Below are positions 27,101 through 36,088 of a DNA stretch of 64,000 nucleotides, one piece after another (the stretch's first letter is position 1; the number at the start of each line of letters is the position of its first letter). The position numbers were made by a program, and so were the translations under genes. The stretch comes from Paenibacillus sp. Soil750 (GTDB lineage: Bacteria; Bacillota; Bacilli; Paenibacillales; NBRC-103111), in NCBI RefSeq assembly GCF_001428045.1, contig NZ_LMSD01000001.1, positions 62,001-126,000 on the forward strand, in the 5' to 3' direction. The notes under the pieces are model-generated. The model made no database searches. It was not told where the DNA came from and worked only from the letters and a program-made list of their open reading frames with translations.

Positions 27101-28552
27101 GTGAATGAGCAGGATTTCCGTGAATGGTTTGCCCTTTCGGACGATGTTATTGTGAAAACGTACCCTGTCACGCAAGGAGGCAGGGTTGAGCGTGTAACGA
27201 TGGTGTATTGTGAGGGCATGGTAAAAAAGGATATGATCGATGGTCTCGTGCTGCCTAATCTGCAGGCGTTTATAAATAGTGATTATTATCAAAATGAAGA
27301 AGCTCTCGATCTGAGAACATTACTTCAATTAGTCAAACTCACGGGTAAACATGTCGTAGATGAGATGAAATTATCTGTTTTTGCGGGGCAGTTAATTTTA
27401 TTTTTTGAAAATAGCCAAGGTATATACTCACTGGATATTGCCGCTCCACCAAACCGTACACCTGAAGAATCTAGTACGGAAACGTCGATTAAAGGACCAC
27501 GCGACGGATTTATTGAAGATGTCATCACGAATATCGCTTTAATTCGCAAACGCTTGGCCACATCGAGCTTATGTGTGGAAAAGATACTATTAGGGCGAAG
27601 AAGCAACACGGTAGTTGCTTTACTGTATCTCGGCGATATCATCAATGAGTCGGTCCTGCAAGAGGCTAAAGATCGACTACAATCGATTGATGTCGATGCG
27701 GTTATCAGCAGCGCACAGCTCGAGGAAGCCTTATCAGGGCGTAGTTATTCGATCTTTCCTATGCTGAATTATACGGGGAGACCTGATTTTGTGGCAGATA
27801 GCCTACTTCGCGGCCGATTTGCGATTATTGTGGATGGGTCTCCAATGGTTCTCGTTGCACCAGTCACCTTAACCTATATTTTAGACTCACCTGAAGATGT
27901 CCATAATCCCTACTATTATGTTGCATTCGAGAGATTGCTGAGAATAATCGGTTTGCTCATATCGGTATTGTTGCCAGGTCTTTGGATTTCGGTGTCCAGC
28001 TTTAATTTGGACCAAATTCCGTATCAACTCGTAGCCACAATTTCTTCTTCACGATTAGGCTTGCCTTTATCAGGCCCAATGGATTTCATTATCATGCTGA
28101 TGTTATTTGAATTGTTCCGTGAAGCGGGCGCTCGATTGCCCAAGGTAGTTGGACAAACGGTTACCGTAGTAGGCGGATTAATTGTTGGTGATGCGGCGAT
28201 ACGCTCTGGAATTACAAGCCCCACTACCTTGGTAGTTACTTCCCTATCTACGATATCGATGTATACGCTAGTTAATCAAAATCTCGCCGGAACCATTACG
28301 GTGTTACGTATTATTATTCTGCTGATCTCCACCATGTTCGGTATATACGGATTCATGATTTCGCTCATGGGCTTAGTTCTTTTGATGTCGACGCTAGAGT
28401 CATTTGGCGTACCTTATCTAGCACCAATTTCACCGCCTCTATTCGGGGAAATGATCGCTTCCTTATTTTCGAAGACTTGGAAGAAGCTTGCACGCAGGCC
28501 GATCGAGCTCAATACGCAGGATGATACAAGACAAGGCAGTGAATCTTCATGA
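27101..28552 (+). CDS. GerAA-type germinant receptor A subunit
   Basis: 483 residues from a GTG directly after the B-subunit stop, with AAAGGAG 11 nt upstream. A hydrophilic N-terminal domain (about residues 1-230) is followed by the conserved block with ILDSPEDVHNPYYYVAFERLLR and a C-terminal membrane domain of four to six helices containing SSSRLGLPLSGPMD. This is the GerA family. It lies in the inner spore membrane and forms the channel part of the receptor. It overlaps the C subunit by 4 nt (ATGA). Confidence 0.95.
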   Translation: MNEQDFREWFALSDDVIVKTYPVTQGGRVERVTMVYCEGMVKKDMIDGLVLPNLQAFINSDYYQNEEALDLRTLLQLVKLTGKHVVDEMKLSVFAGQLILFFENSQGIYSLDIAAPPNRTPEESSTETSIKGPRDGFIEDVITNIALIRKRLATSSLCVEKILLGRRSNTVVALLYLGDIINESVLQEAKDRLQSIDVDAVISSAQLEEALSGRSYSIFPMLNYTGRPDFVADSLLRGRFAIIVDGSPMVLVAPVTLTYILDSPEDVHNPYYYVAFERLLRIIGLLISVLLPGLWISVSSFNLDQIPYQLVATISSSRLGLPLSGPMDFIIMLMLFELFREAGARLPKVVGQTVTVVGGLIVGDAAIRSGITSPTTLVVTSLSTISMYTLVNQNLAGTITVLRIIILLISTMFGIYGFMISLMGLVLLMSTLESFGVPYLAPISPPLFGEMIASLFSKTWKKLARRPIELNTQDDTRQGSESS

Positions 28553-29706
28553 TGAAAATGTGGTTGAAACTAACGGTGGCAGCGCTAGTATTAACTAGCT
28601 TGACGGGCTGTTGGGATTTAAAAACGATTCAAGACACAAACTACATGACAGCGATTGGTTTTGATTATAAAGATGGGAAATACATCGTCTACGGACAAAT
28701 GTTGGATTTTGCAAGTGTGGCCAAACAAGAAGGGGGTCAATCGGCACAGTTACCTTTGATTTGGGTAGGTAAAGAAGAGGGCGCAACTGTTAGCGAGGCA
28801 TTCAATAAGCTCTACCGGACGTCCCAGCAACGTGTATTCTGGGGACATGTCGGTGCTTACTTGTTTTCCAAAAATGCGTTAAATCAAGGAATAGGCAAAT
28901 TTACAGACGGAAACGTTCGCTATAGTGAAACGAGATTCACTCAGTGGTTTTATAGTACAGACGAGTCGATTGAGGACATTTTCTCCGTTATTCCCTTTTT
29001 CAATGTCTCGCCGATGAGTTCCATCTTAATGCAGCCAGCGGATAGCTTTCGACAACGATCTTACATCTCTCCACATCGGCTGTATTGGGTGGCTTCGAGA
29101 TTACGAGAGCCTGGGGATACGGTGATGTTGCCCACATTGGACATCGAAGATGAGGTATGGAGGAAAAACAAAAAGCCAGATCCCAAACTAAGGGTGAATG
29201 GCGTTTATGCCTTGAACAAGCATCGTAGTTTGCAATGGTTTTCGGAGGAAGAATTTGTTGGTGCAAGGTGGTTGAATACACATACAATTCGTACCCCAAT
29301 GCTCGTTTATAGAGAGGGAAAACCGGTTCACAACGTGATGATCAAACCGAAGGCTCATATTAAGATACGAGCGGATGGTGAGAAAACCATTTTCGATGTG
29401 AAGGTGTTAGCTCCGTCTACCATAGCTGAAATATTCGAAGAGGTTGACGAGGCTGAATTGAAGAAACTGATTGCCAAACAAGTAAAGGAAGAAATTGAGA
29501 TGACCTTTAAACTTGGCAAAAGTAGAGAAACTGATGTATATGCACTGGAGCATATCCTTTACAGGGATGATTTCGCCAGATGGGCCAAACTCACGAATTA
29601 CGGTGAAAAGCCGCTAACCGACTATGAGCTCGGTACCATAAATGTAAAACCCAGTATTCTCCACTCAGGTATGTTGAAAACGAATATAAAACAAACACAA
29701 TATTAG
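28549..29706 (+). CDS. GerAC-type germinant receptor lipoprotein
   Basis: 385 residues with an LTGC lipobox lipidating Cys21, then GCWDLKTIQDTNYMTAIGFD, the standard start of Ger(x)C proteins, and three domains that dock on the A and B subunits. Anchored to the outer face of the spore inner membrane. The C-terminal part has the usual helix and strand pattern (LKKLIAKQVKEEIEMTFKL). It is the last gene of the operon; a terminator follows. Confidence 0.95.
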   Translation: MMKMWLKLTVAALVLTSLTGCWDLKTIQDTNYMTAIGFDYKDGKYIVYGQMLDFASVAKQEGGQSAQLPLIWVGKEEGATVSEAFNKLYRTSQQRVFWGHVGAYLFSKNALNQGIGKFTDGNVRYSETRFTQWFYSTDESIEDIFSVIPFFNVSPMSSILMQPADSFRQRSYISPHRLYWVASRLREPGDTVMLPTLDIEDEVWRKNKKPDPKLRVNGVYALNKHRSLQWFSEEEFVGARWLNTHTIRTPMLVYREGKPVHNVMIKPKAHIKIRADGEKTIFDVKVLAPSTIAEIFEEVDEAELKKLIAKQVKEEIEMTFKLGKSRETDVYALEHILYRDDFARWAKLTNYGEKPLTDYELGTINVKPSILHSGMLKTNIKQTQY

Positions 29707-29723
29707 TCAGCAACGAATCAACA

Positions 29724-29758
29724 AGAAGCTACCCATCGCAGGAGGGGGGCTTCTTTTT
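29724..29758 (+). terminator. Terminator of the ger operon
   Basis: A stem of AGAAGC/GCTTCT with adjoining CCC/GGG pairs, then TTTTT. Confidence 0.75.
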
Positions 29759-29928
29759 CATTTGAGCTCGTTATTACCCAGTTTAGAAATATTTAAGAAT
29801 TGTTTTAGGCCAGGTTAATAGGCGGTTTAGTGGCAATTAACTCTTGAGGGCTAAGATAGTCAGTATGGAAGCGCAAGTAGCGCAGCCAAATTAGAGAAAG
29901 CGTATGGATTACGCGGAGGCAGGACGAG

Positions 29929-30864
29929 ATGAATAAGAAGTTAGCGATGTTGGGATTAGGTGTAGCAGTTGGCAGCATGATGCTAGTGACTTCCGTATAT
30001 GCAGGTGTGGGAGAGGCTCCCGGATATGAAGCGTTCAAAACAGCGGTGAAACAAACAGCGACGATTACGAACGTAACACGCCAAGTAAATGTGTCATTAC
30101 AGGACAACGGAGCTTCCTTGCTGCAAGTGAAATCAACGATCAAAACCGGCGGAACCGATCACGCTGGAAGTGCACAAGTGAATGTACTTAATGGCACTAA
30201 TGAGCAGCAAACGATTCAATTCTACAGCCAAGATGGCAAGCAGATTATCAAAACAGCCGATTCTGATGTTTACAAAGTCATTGAAGGTGACAACGCGCCA
30301 GCGAAGTTCAAAGGACATAACAACCGCAACCATACCGCAGACCCTGAAGTCATCAGCGAAGTGGAAAATGTGGTGGATGCCCTAGTCGGTAACTTGAAAA
30401 ATTATGTCACGATGGACGACGCAGCGGGTAACGGGAAGGAAATTCATTTCAAGCTTTCCGGCAGCCAGATCTCTCCGATTGTGAATACCGTGGGTTCACT
30501 AGTAATCAAACATGGCACGATGGCCAAAGATGAGCCAATGCCAACGAAAGCGAACACGCTGGGGATTGACCTCGCGACACTAAGGAATAGCCTGCCGCAG
30601 CTTTCTTCCGATATTTCTATGGATGAAGTGGAAGTGAATGCGAGCGTGGATGGAGACGACCACATTACGAGTCAATCGGCACAAATTCATTTGTCTGGTA
30701 AAGATGAGCAAGGTGCTGAGCACGATGTTGTGCTTCGCATTGATATGACACTATCCAGCTTGAACTCGACAACGCCGGATACGGTTGATTTGAGCGGGAA
30801 GCAAGTCGAGAACGTGAAATTCGATGACATGTCGGGCCACAAAAAATGGGGCGACAAGCACTAA
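29929..30864 (+). CDS. Secreted protein of unknown function, first gene of an ABC/two-component unit
   Basis: 311 residues. A signal peptide (basic start, hydrophobic stretch, SVYA cleavage before Gly26) leads to an export form of about 285 residues, beta-rich and acidic, with no membrane anchor or lipobox. I do not recognise a domain. The repeated SxVxxSGKD-like strands suggest a lipoprotein-chaperone-like or ligand-binding fold, but this is a guess. The ABC ATPase starts about 68 bp downstream, then the permease, kinase and regulator, so it may be a sensor partner or a product protected by that system. GGAGG precedes the ATG. Confidence 0.75.
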   Translation: MNKKLAMLGLGVAVGSMMLVTSVYAGVGEAPGYEAFKTAVKQTATITNVTRQVNVSLQDNGASLLQVKSTIKTGGTDHAGSAQVNVLNGTNEQQTIQFYSQDGKQIIKTADSDVYKVIEGDNAPAKFKGHNNRNHTADPEVISEVENVVDALVGNLKNYVTMDDAAGNGKEIHFKLSGSQISPIVNTVGSLVIKHGTMAKDEPMPTKANTLGIDLATLRNSLPQLSSDISMDEVEVNASVDGDDHITSQSAQIHLSGKDEQGAEHDVVLRIDMTLSSLNSTTPDTVDLSGKQVENVKFDDMSGHKKWGDKH

Positions 30865-30877
30865 TAAGCACCAAAGA

Positions 30878-30917
30878 GGAGCGGTCAACCTTGGCCCTCC
30901 TCCTCATTTCCCTTTTG
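30878..30917 (+). terminator. Possible attenuator between the secreted protein and the ABC genes
   Basis: A GGAG/CTCC stem continues through GGTCAA/TTGGCC-type pairs with one bulge; pyrimidine-rich sequence with TTTCCCTTTT follows. Weak, but in position to lower expression of the downstream genes. Confidence 0.3.
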
Positions 30918-30931
30918 AAAGGCGGAACGGC

Positions 30932-31669
30932 ATGAAACACGTCGTTGAACTTAGCAATGTAACGAAAATATTCAGTAACCTCCGCGGCATTCATCAAGTT
31001 AATATGACGGTGCAGCGTGGTGATATATATGGCTTCTTTGGGCCAAACGGAGCGGGGAAAACAACCGTCATGAAGATCATGACTGGCTTATCTCAGGCGC
31101 AGCAAGGTCAGGTAATGCTGTTTGGCTACGACGTGAAAACACAGTATGAGCAAGCGATGGCAAAGGTCGGCGTGTTGATCGAAACGGCAGAAGCCTACAC
31201 CTACATGAGCGGCAGAAGAAATCTGGAGCAAGCAGCGCGGTTGTATCCAGGTGTGAGCAAGCAGCGAATAGACGAAGTGCTCGAGATCGTGGATTTAACC
31301 CCTTTTCAGCATGAAAAGGTAGCAGGTTACTCACTTGGCATGAAGCAAAGGCTCGGACTAGCGTCCGCGATGCTCTCAAAGCCGGAACTTCTCATTCTCG
31401 ATGAACCAACGAATGGTCTCGACATCGAGGGGATGGTTCATATTCGTGAAATCATCTTGCGGCTAGCACGAGAAGAACGGATCACGTTTTTAATCTCCTC
31501 TCACCTTATCCACGAAATGGAGCTTATGTGCAATCGAATTGGCATTATCCATCAAGGGAAGCTCGTCCGTGAGGGACTCGTTTCCGATCTGATCGAAGGT
31601 AGCCCATCCTTGGAAGCCGCTTACCTACGGGAAATTCAAGAAGTTAGGGGGCTTGCCGCTAATGCCTAG
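30932..31669 (+). CDS. ABC transporter ATP-binding protein, bacitracin-type exporter
   Basis: 245 residues from the ATG at 30932 (AAAGGCGG upstream; the 36-codon longer frame overlaps the previous gene). Walker A GPNGAGKT, signature YSLGMKQR, Walker B LLILDEPTNGLD, H-loop SSHLIHE. The lineage is the BcrA/NatA-type group with a short C-terminal tail. The stop overlaps the permease start by 8 nt. Located with a secreted protein and a two-component system, a common arrangement for envelope-stress or antimicrobial-peptide resistance units. Confidence 0.88.
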   Translation: MKHVVELSNVTKIFSNLRGIHQVNMTVQRGDIYGFFGPNGAGKTTVMKIMTGLSQAQQGQVMLFGYDVKTQYEQAMAKVGVLIETAEAYTYMSGRRNLEQAARLYPGVSKQRIDEVLEIVDLTPFQHEKVAGYSLGMKQRLGLASAMLSKPELLILDEPTNGLDIEGMVHIREIILRLAREERITFLISSHLIHEMELMCNRIGIIHQGKLVREGLVSDLIEGSPSLEAAYLREIQEVRGLAANA

Positions 31670-32414
31670 TATTTTAACAGCCAATGTATGGAATGAGACG
31701 CTGAAACTCGCCTACAAAAAGAAAACGATCTTCTTTCTAGCTGTCACTTTGCTGCTGCCCATTCTAGCAGGTATTCTGCTCTCGAGGTTCCAAGATGGTA
31801 TCGGAATCGGTGCGATCGCAGCGAAGGATTTCCCCATCGTTATGCTGGGTTTGTTTACGACGATTTTCCTGCCTCTGTTCGTGTTCATGGGAGCTGCGGA
31901 TGTGTTCTCTGGGGAGATGGGGGATCGTACGATGAAAAATATCCTAACCCGACCACTCTCCCGTTTTAAAGTATTTGCATCCAAACAATTAGCGCTGGCC
32001 ATCTATATTGCTCTATATTTAGTCGTGGCCCTCGTCGCATCGATAGTCTCCGCATTATTATTTCAGCATTTCGGTGGGATAGGAACACTCGGCAATTGGT
32101 TGCTCGCCTACGGAGCTGCCTTCGTACCCCTGATTGCATTGAGTATCGCAGCGGTATGTCTGGCGCAGTTTTTCTCGAGCAGCAGCTCGGCGCTGACAGT
32201 CAGCATCCTGTTATACTTGGCATTCAAAGTAGCGGCGTTCTTCCTCCCACAAATCGCAACTTACTCTCCAACAGCCTACATGGATTGGCATATGCTTTGG
32301 ATTGGCGGTTCGATGGTGACGAGTAAGATCTTCTCGATCTTTATGTTTTTAGCAGCGTGCAGTATACTATTTTTTACAGCAGGTTATTATTTGTTTGATA
32401 AAAAGGAGCTCTGA
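31662..32414 (+). CDS. ABC-2 permease partner
   Basis: 250 residues from the ATG at 31662 (TTAGGGGG about 10 nt upstream). Six predicted helices with the conserved first-loop motif AADVFSGEMGDRTMKNILTRPLSR of bacitracin-type permeases. It is co-transcribed with the ATPase; the kinase start lies 4 bp after its stop. Confidence 0.86.
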   Translation: MPSILTANVWNETLKLAYKKKTIFFLAVTLLLPILAGILLSRFQDGIGIGAIAAKDFPIVMLGLFTTIFLPLFVFMGAADVFSGEMGDRTMKNILTRPLSRFKVFASKQLALAIYIALYLVVALVASIVSALLFQHFGGIGTLGNWLLAYGAAFVPLIALSIAAVCLAQFFSSSSSALTVSILLYLAFKVAAFFLPQIATYSPTAYMDWHMLWIGGSMVTSKIFSIFMFLAACSILFFTAGYYLFDKKEL

Positions 32415-32418
32415 CCCG

Positions 32419-33894
32419 ATGTCGATTCGCGTACGGCTAGTCCTATCCTATATTGCCATGCTGCTTGTACCGCTTGTGCTCTTTGGGCTAGCCGTCATTC
32501 TGATCAGCATCGCCACTTTCGGAAGCTTGAAATCCGGTTTTGATGTCGACTTTTCGCATGGCAATCCCATTAAGCGCGTCGTCGATCAGGAAGCGGAAAA
32601 TGTCGCTTATATAAAGGCCAAGATTGAAACGGATCCCGATGCTTTTCTACAGGAAACGTTTGTGAAGGATTTGAACGAGCGTTTTCACAAAATCAATATG
32701 GGGCTGATCATTCGGAAGGATCAAAGTATTACGTATTTATCTTCCTATCTCAAAGATAAAGAAGCTGGTGACACCTCGCTGCTCCCACTTTATGGTACAC
32801 CACCAGGGAAGTTTCAGCGTAATCAAGGTTCCCTGTGGATAACTAGACAGCAGGATTTCTTGTTTTCTGATAAGAGTAAAGGAACGGTATTCGTGTTTCT
32901 AGATGGCGGTCCTTTTCAGAAATATTTGCACCAGTTTTCCAAAACGGTTTTCTTAACTTTTATATTCATCCTCATCGCGACTAATGGCGTGCTGACCTAC
33001 TTCGTTTCCCGGAGCATTATTCGACCGTTACGTGCGTTAAAACGAGCGGCTGAAGACATCAAAGAAGGCAACTTGGACTTCGAAATCGTCCCGCATCGCA
33101 AGGATGAGCTTGGCGAACTTAGCGTTGCTTTTGAAGAAATGCGCCGTAAACTCAAGAAATCCGTGGAGCTTCAACTCCAATATGAGGAGAACCGCAAGGA
33201 GCTTATTTCGAATATTTCTCATGATTTAAAAACGCCAGTCACTGCGATCAAAGGTTATGTAGAAGGCATCATGGATGGCGTCTCGAATTCGCCAGATAAG
33301 CTGGATAAATATATTCGAACCATTTATAACAAAGCGGCGGATATGGATCGGCTGATTGATGAGCTATTTCTATTTTCCAAGTTGGATCTGGGGAAAGTTC
33401 CTTTTCAATTCGAGACCGTCGATCTAGGGAACTACGTGCAGGATTGTACGCAGGAATTGCAATTTGATATGGAGAAAAAAGGAGTCCAGTTTACACTTGC
33501 CGATCTGCCACAAGAGCCGATACTGGTTACTGCAGATCGCGATAAGCTTAGACGCGTGCTTCTAAACATAATAGAGAATGCAATTAAATACAGTGAAGAA
33601 GGCAACTGTCAGATTACGTTAAGTGTGTTGCGACAGGATGAATTCGCCGTTATTCAAATCAAGGACAATGGTCAGGGTATCTCGGATGAGGCGCTTCCGC
33701 ATATTTTCGACCGCTTCTACCGGGCAGATCCTTCGCGCAATACGGCAACAGGAGGCAGCGGACTAGGACTGGCAATTGCGAAGCAAATCATTGAAGAGCA
33801 CAGCGGGCGCATTGGTGCGACTAGCGTGTTAGGGCTGGGCACTACCGTGTTTATGGCCTTACCACTTTATCAGGGGAAAGGAAGCGAAGCATGA
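32419..33894 (+). CDS. Sensor histidine kinase with HAMP domain
   Basis: 491 residues from the ATG at 32419 (AAAAGGAG 9 nt upstream; eight further in-frame codons are open upstream). Helix 1 at about residues 6-35, an extracytoplasmic sensor of about 140 residues, helix 2 at about 177-196, a HAMP domain (about 197-250), then HisKA with the phospho-acceptor His268 in NISHDLKTP and a HATPase domain (IENAIKYSEEG N-box, DNGQGISD G1, GGSGLGLAIAK G2). Stop overlaps the response regulator start (ATGA). Confidence 0.93.
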   Translation: MSIRVRLVLSYIAMLLVPLVLFGLAVILISIATFGSLKSGFDVDFSHGNPIKRVVDQEAENVAYIKAKIETDPDAFLQETFVKDLNERFHKINMGLIIRKDQSITYLSSYLKDKEAGDTSLLPLYGTPPGKFQRNQGSLWITRQQDFLFSDKSKGTVFVFLDGGPFQKYLHQFSKTVFLTFIFILIATNGVLTYFVSRSIIRPLRALKRAAEDIKEGNLDFEIVPHRKDELGELSVAFEEMRRKLKKSVELQLQYEENRKELISNISHDLKTPVTAIKGYVEGIMDGVSNSPDKLDKYIRTIYNKAADMDRLIDELFLFSKLDLGKVPFQFETVDLGNYVQDCTQELQFDMEKKGVQFTLADLPQEPILVTADRDKLRRVLLNIIENAIKYSEEGNCQITLSVLRQDEFAVIQIKDNGQGISDEALPHIFDRFYRADPSRNTATGGSGLGLAIAKQIIEEHSGRIGATSVLGLGTTVFMALPLYQGKGSEA

Positions 33895-34580
33895 GTCGGA
33901 TTTTAATCGTAGAAGATGAACAAAGCATTGCCGAGCTAGAACGTGATTATTTGGAAATTAACGGGTATGAGGTTGATATTGAAACGAGTGGCGAACGTGG
34001 GTTGGAGCGGGCGCTGTCGATCGACTATGATCTCGTGATACTCGATCTTATGCTTCCGATTATGGATGGTTTTGAAATTTGCCGACGTATTCGGAGTGTG
34101 AAGGATATTCCAATCGTCATGGTTTCGGCTAAAAAGGAAGACATTGACAAGATACGCGGTCTCGGCCTTGGAGCCGATGATTACATGATCAAACCGTTCA
34201 GCCCAAGTGAGTTGGTAGCTAGAGTGAAGGCCCATTTGGCTCGGTACGAACGATTAATGGGACGTCGCGAGTCGAAGAACGATGAGGTTCGCATTCGCGG
34301 GTTAATGATTGATAAAACGGCGCGGCGCGTGTTTGTGAATGAGCGGGAGGTTATGTTCACGACCAAAGAATTCGATCTGCTGACTCATCTAGCAATGAAT
34401 CCCAATCGGGTATACAGCAAGGAGCAATTGTTTGATCTTCTGTGGGGCATGGATGCCATGGGGGAGATCGCCACAGTGACCGTGCATATCCGCAAGCTGC
34501 GAGAGAAAGTGGAGCAGGACCCTTCCAATCCACAATATATTGAAACCATATGGGGAGCGGGATATCGCTTCCGAATCTGA
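33891..34580 (+). CDS. OmpR-family response regulator
   Basis: 229 residues. The receiver has the acidic pair Glu8-Asp9, phospho-acceptor Asp52 (VILDLMLP) and the switch Lys region (SAKKE, about residue 102). The C-terminal winged helix (FTTKEFDLLTHLAMNPNRVYSKEQL...GAGYRFRI) is OmpR type. Cognate to the kinase by overlap. Probable targets are the unit starting at 29929. Confidence 0.93.
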   Translation: MSRILIVEDEQSIAELERDYLEINGYEVDIETSGERGLERALSIDYDLVILDLMLPIMDGFEICRRIRSVKDIPIVMVSAKKEDIDKIRGLGLGADDYMIKPFSPSELVARVKAHLARYERLMGRRESKNDEVRIRGLMIDKTARRVFVNEREVMFTTKEFDLLTHLAMNPNRVYSKEQLFDLLWGMDAMGEIATVTVHIRKLREKVEQDPSNPQYIETIWGAGYRFRI

Positions 34581-34587
34581 TTAGCTA

Positions 34588-34624
34588 AGCCTGGGAGAGT
34601 TGCCTAACTCTTCGCGGGCTTTTT
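34588..34624 (+). terminator. Terminator of the two-component/ABC unit
   Basis: A stem around GAGAGTT/AACTCTT inside AGCC/GGGCT arms, ending in TTTTT. Confidence 0.75.
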
Positions 34625-34650
34625 GGTTTTCGGCATAAACATTTTCCCAT

Positions 34651-34680
34651 TTGACAAATGGTTATTTACATCCTTACTTT
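34651..34680 (+). promoter_or_regulatory. Possible promoter of the MgtC-like gene
   Basis: A perfect TTGACA at 34651-34656 is followed after 18 bp by TACTTT, 42 bp before the start codon. The -10 match is modest. Confidence 0.45.
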
Positions 34681-34721
34681 GTTAAGATATTGTAAAGGTT
34701 ACTTAACTAGGGGAGTCAACG

Positions 34722-35411
34722 ATGATGGAATTTACTGTAGATTTGCATATTTTAATGAAACTTGGGATTTCAGCAATATTTGGATTAATTATTGGATTGG
34801 AACGGGAAATTAGGAATAAACCGCTAGGATTGAAGACGTCACTTGTCATTTGCTTAAGCAGCTGCTTATTGACAATCGTATCGATTGAATCGGCGAATAA
34901 GTACGCTGTTGCTGGTTTGCATGTTATGGATCCCATGAGGCTCGCGGCGCAAGTGGTGAGCGGGATCGGTTTTCTTGGCGCAGGTGTTATTCTTCGCAAG
35001 CACAATGATGTCATTATTGGACTGACAACGGCTGCTATGATTTGGGGAGCTGCGGGCCTTGGAATTGCAGTTGGAGCTGGATTCTACGTTGAAGCCTTCT
35101 TCGGACTCATGCTCATTCTCATCAGTGTAATCGTGTTACCTTATTTTATTAAAAAAATGGGGCCGAGACCGCTAATCATGAAAGATCTTCGCGTGCGTCT
35201 GATCGTTTCCCATGAGGGGAATTTAACGACGATTATCAAAGCGATTATTGCCAAAGGGTACAAAATGAAAAGTGTTCATATCAAAGAATTGAACCAAGAA
35301 CTGCAGGAGCTAAACTTCATCGTGTATGTGGATCGAAAATACGCTTCTGAAGTATACGATGAGATGAAAAGTATGGAATACATCGAGATCGCCGAAGTAG
35401 AAACGTTGTAA
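34722..35411 (+). CDS. MgtC/SapB family membrane protein
   Basis: 229 residues; AGGGGAG lies 6 nt upstream and a second ATG follows at once. Four or five helices with the family signature GLIIGLEREIRNKPLGLKTS near residue 20 and GIGFLGAGVILRK (about residue 85), then a cytoplasmic ACT-like domain from about residue 150. The family is linked to Mg2+ limitation and membrane-potential control; in pathogens MgtC acts on the F1Fo ATPase. Transcribed alone, own promoter and terminator. Confidence 0.9.
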   Translation: MMEFTVDLHILMKLGISAIFGLIIGLEREIRNKPLGLKTSLVICLSSCLLTIVSIESANKYAVAGLHVMDPMRLAAQVVSGIGFLGAGVILRKHNDVIIGLTTAAMIWGAAGLGIAVGAGFYVEAFFGLMLILISVIVLPYFIKKMGPRPLIMKDLRVRLIVSHEGNLTTIIKAIIAKGYKMKSVHIKELNQELQELNFIVYVDRKYASEVYDEMKSMEYIEIAEVETL

Positions 35412-35417
35412 GAAGGG

Positions 35418-35458
35418 GACCGGATCGTGGCCACAGGGGCCGCTTTCCGGTCTTTCAT
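35418..35458. terminator. Bidirectional terminator between the MgtC-like gene and flavodoxin
   Basis: GACCGGA/TCCGGTC outer arms around GGCC/GGCC inner pairs, then TTTCATTTT on the plus strand. Convergent genes flank it. Confidence 0.75.
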
Positions 35459-35477
35459 TTTAGGCATGGTTAGATGC

Positions 35478-35921
35478 TTAGGCTAATGCTGCAGCAAATT
35501 TAAGACCTAACTCATGGCACAATTGTTTCTCATCCTTGGACGGATTAAGTTCCACTTTGAAGCCATCGAATACTTTTTCCCCGCCAATTTCAGCTAGCTT
35601 CTCTTCGAGTGTATCCACCGCTTTGCCAAAATACGTGTAAGAGGAATCAGCAGAACCGAATACGCCGAACTTGCGTCCCTCGAGATTAATGTCATCCATT
35701 TCGTCGTAGAAATCTTCGTACTCATCTGGTAAGTCGCCATCTCCCCACGTATAAGCTCCTAGTAAAACACCTTCATATTGCTCGAGCTCACTTGCGTTCG
35801 TATCCATAACGTTTTTGAGAACAGGCTCGATCCCTGCCTCTTGAATGCCGGCTGCAATCGCCTCGGCGAGTTCTTCTGTATTTCCAGACATGCTTGCGTA
35901 TACGATTATAATTTTGGACAT
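35478..35921 (-). CDS. Flavodoxin
   Basis: 147 residues of a long-chain-like flavodoxin. The FMN phosphate loop is MSGNTEEL (about residues 11-18), and the isoalloxazine loops are in GAYTWGDGDLPDEYEDFY and GSADSSYTYFGKAVD. Electron carrier that replaces ferredoxin in iron shortage; similar to B. subtilis YkuN/YkuP. AGGAGG precedes the ATG. The promoter contains a Fur box, so it should be induced by iron limitation. Divergent from a TrmB-type regulator. Confidence 0.93.
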   Translation of the reverse strand: MSKIIIVYASMSGNTEELAEAIAAGIQEAGIEPVLKNVMDTNASELEQYEGVLLGAYTWGDGDLPDEYEDFYDEMDDINLEGRKFGVFGSADSSYTYFGKAVDTLEEKLAEIGGEKVFDGFKVELNPSKDEKQLCHELGLKFAAALA

Positions 35922-35972
35922 GATGGACCTCCTATTGGTTATATAAAAAAAAGAAACCCATTAACTTCCACC

Positions 35973-36002
35973 ATATTATTTGATAATGATTATCATTGTC
36001 AA
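35973..36002 (-). promoter_or_regulatory. Fur box in the spacer of the flavodoxin promoter
   Basis: A near-perfect Fur site: TGATAAT-G-ATTATCA (7-1-7 inverted repeat) at 35981-35995, within GATAATGATTATCATTGTC at 35982-36000 (18 of 19 matches to the classic consensus). On the minus strand it lies between a perfect TTGACA (complement of 35997-36002) and a TAATAT -10 (complement of 35973-35978). Fe-Fur binding would block sigma-A polymerase directly. Confidence 0.85.
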
Positions 36003-36088
36003 TATAAAAATTTCTGTAGGACGTACTGTGAAACGATACGACTATGCTTTTGATCATGCTACAATAGGGATATGAGGGGGGCTGCGCC

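Noticed and set aside
34622..34721. Mg2+ riboswitch (M-box) upstream of the MgtC-like gene
   Set aside because: The leader is too short and has no recognisable M-box structure.
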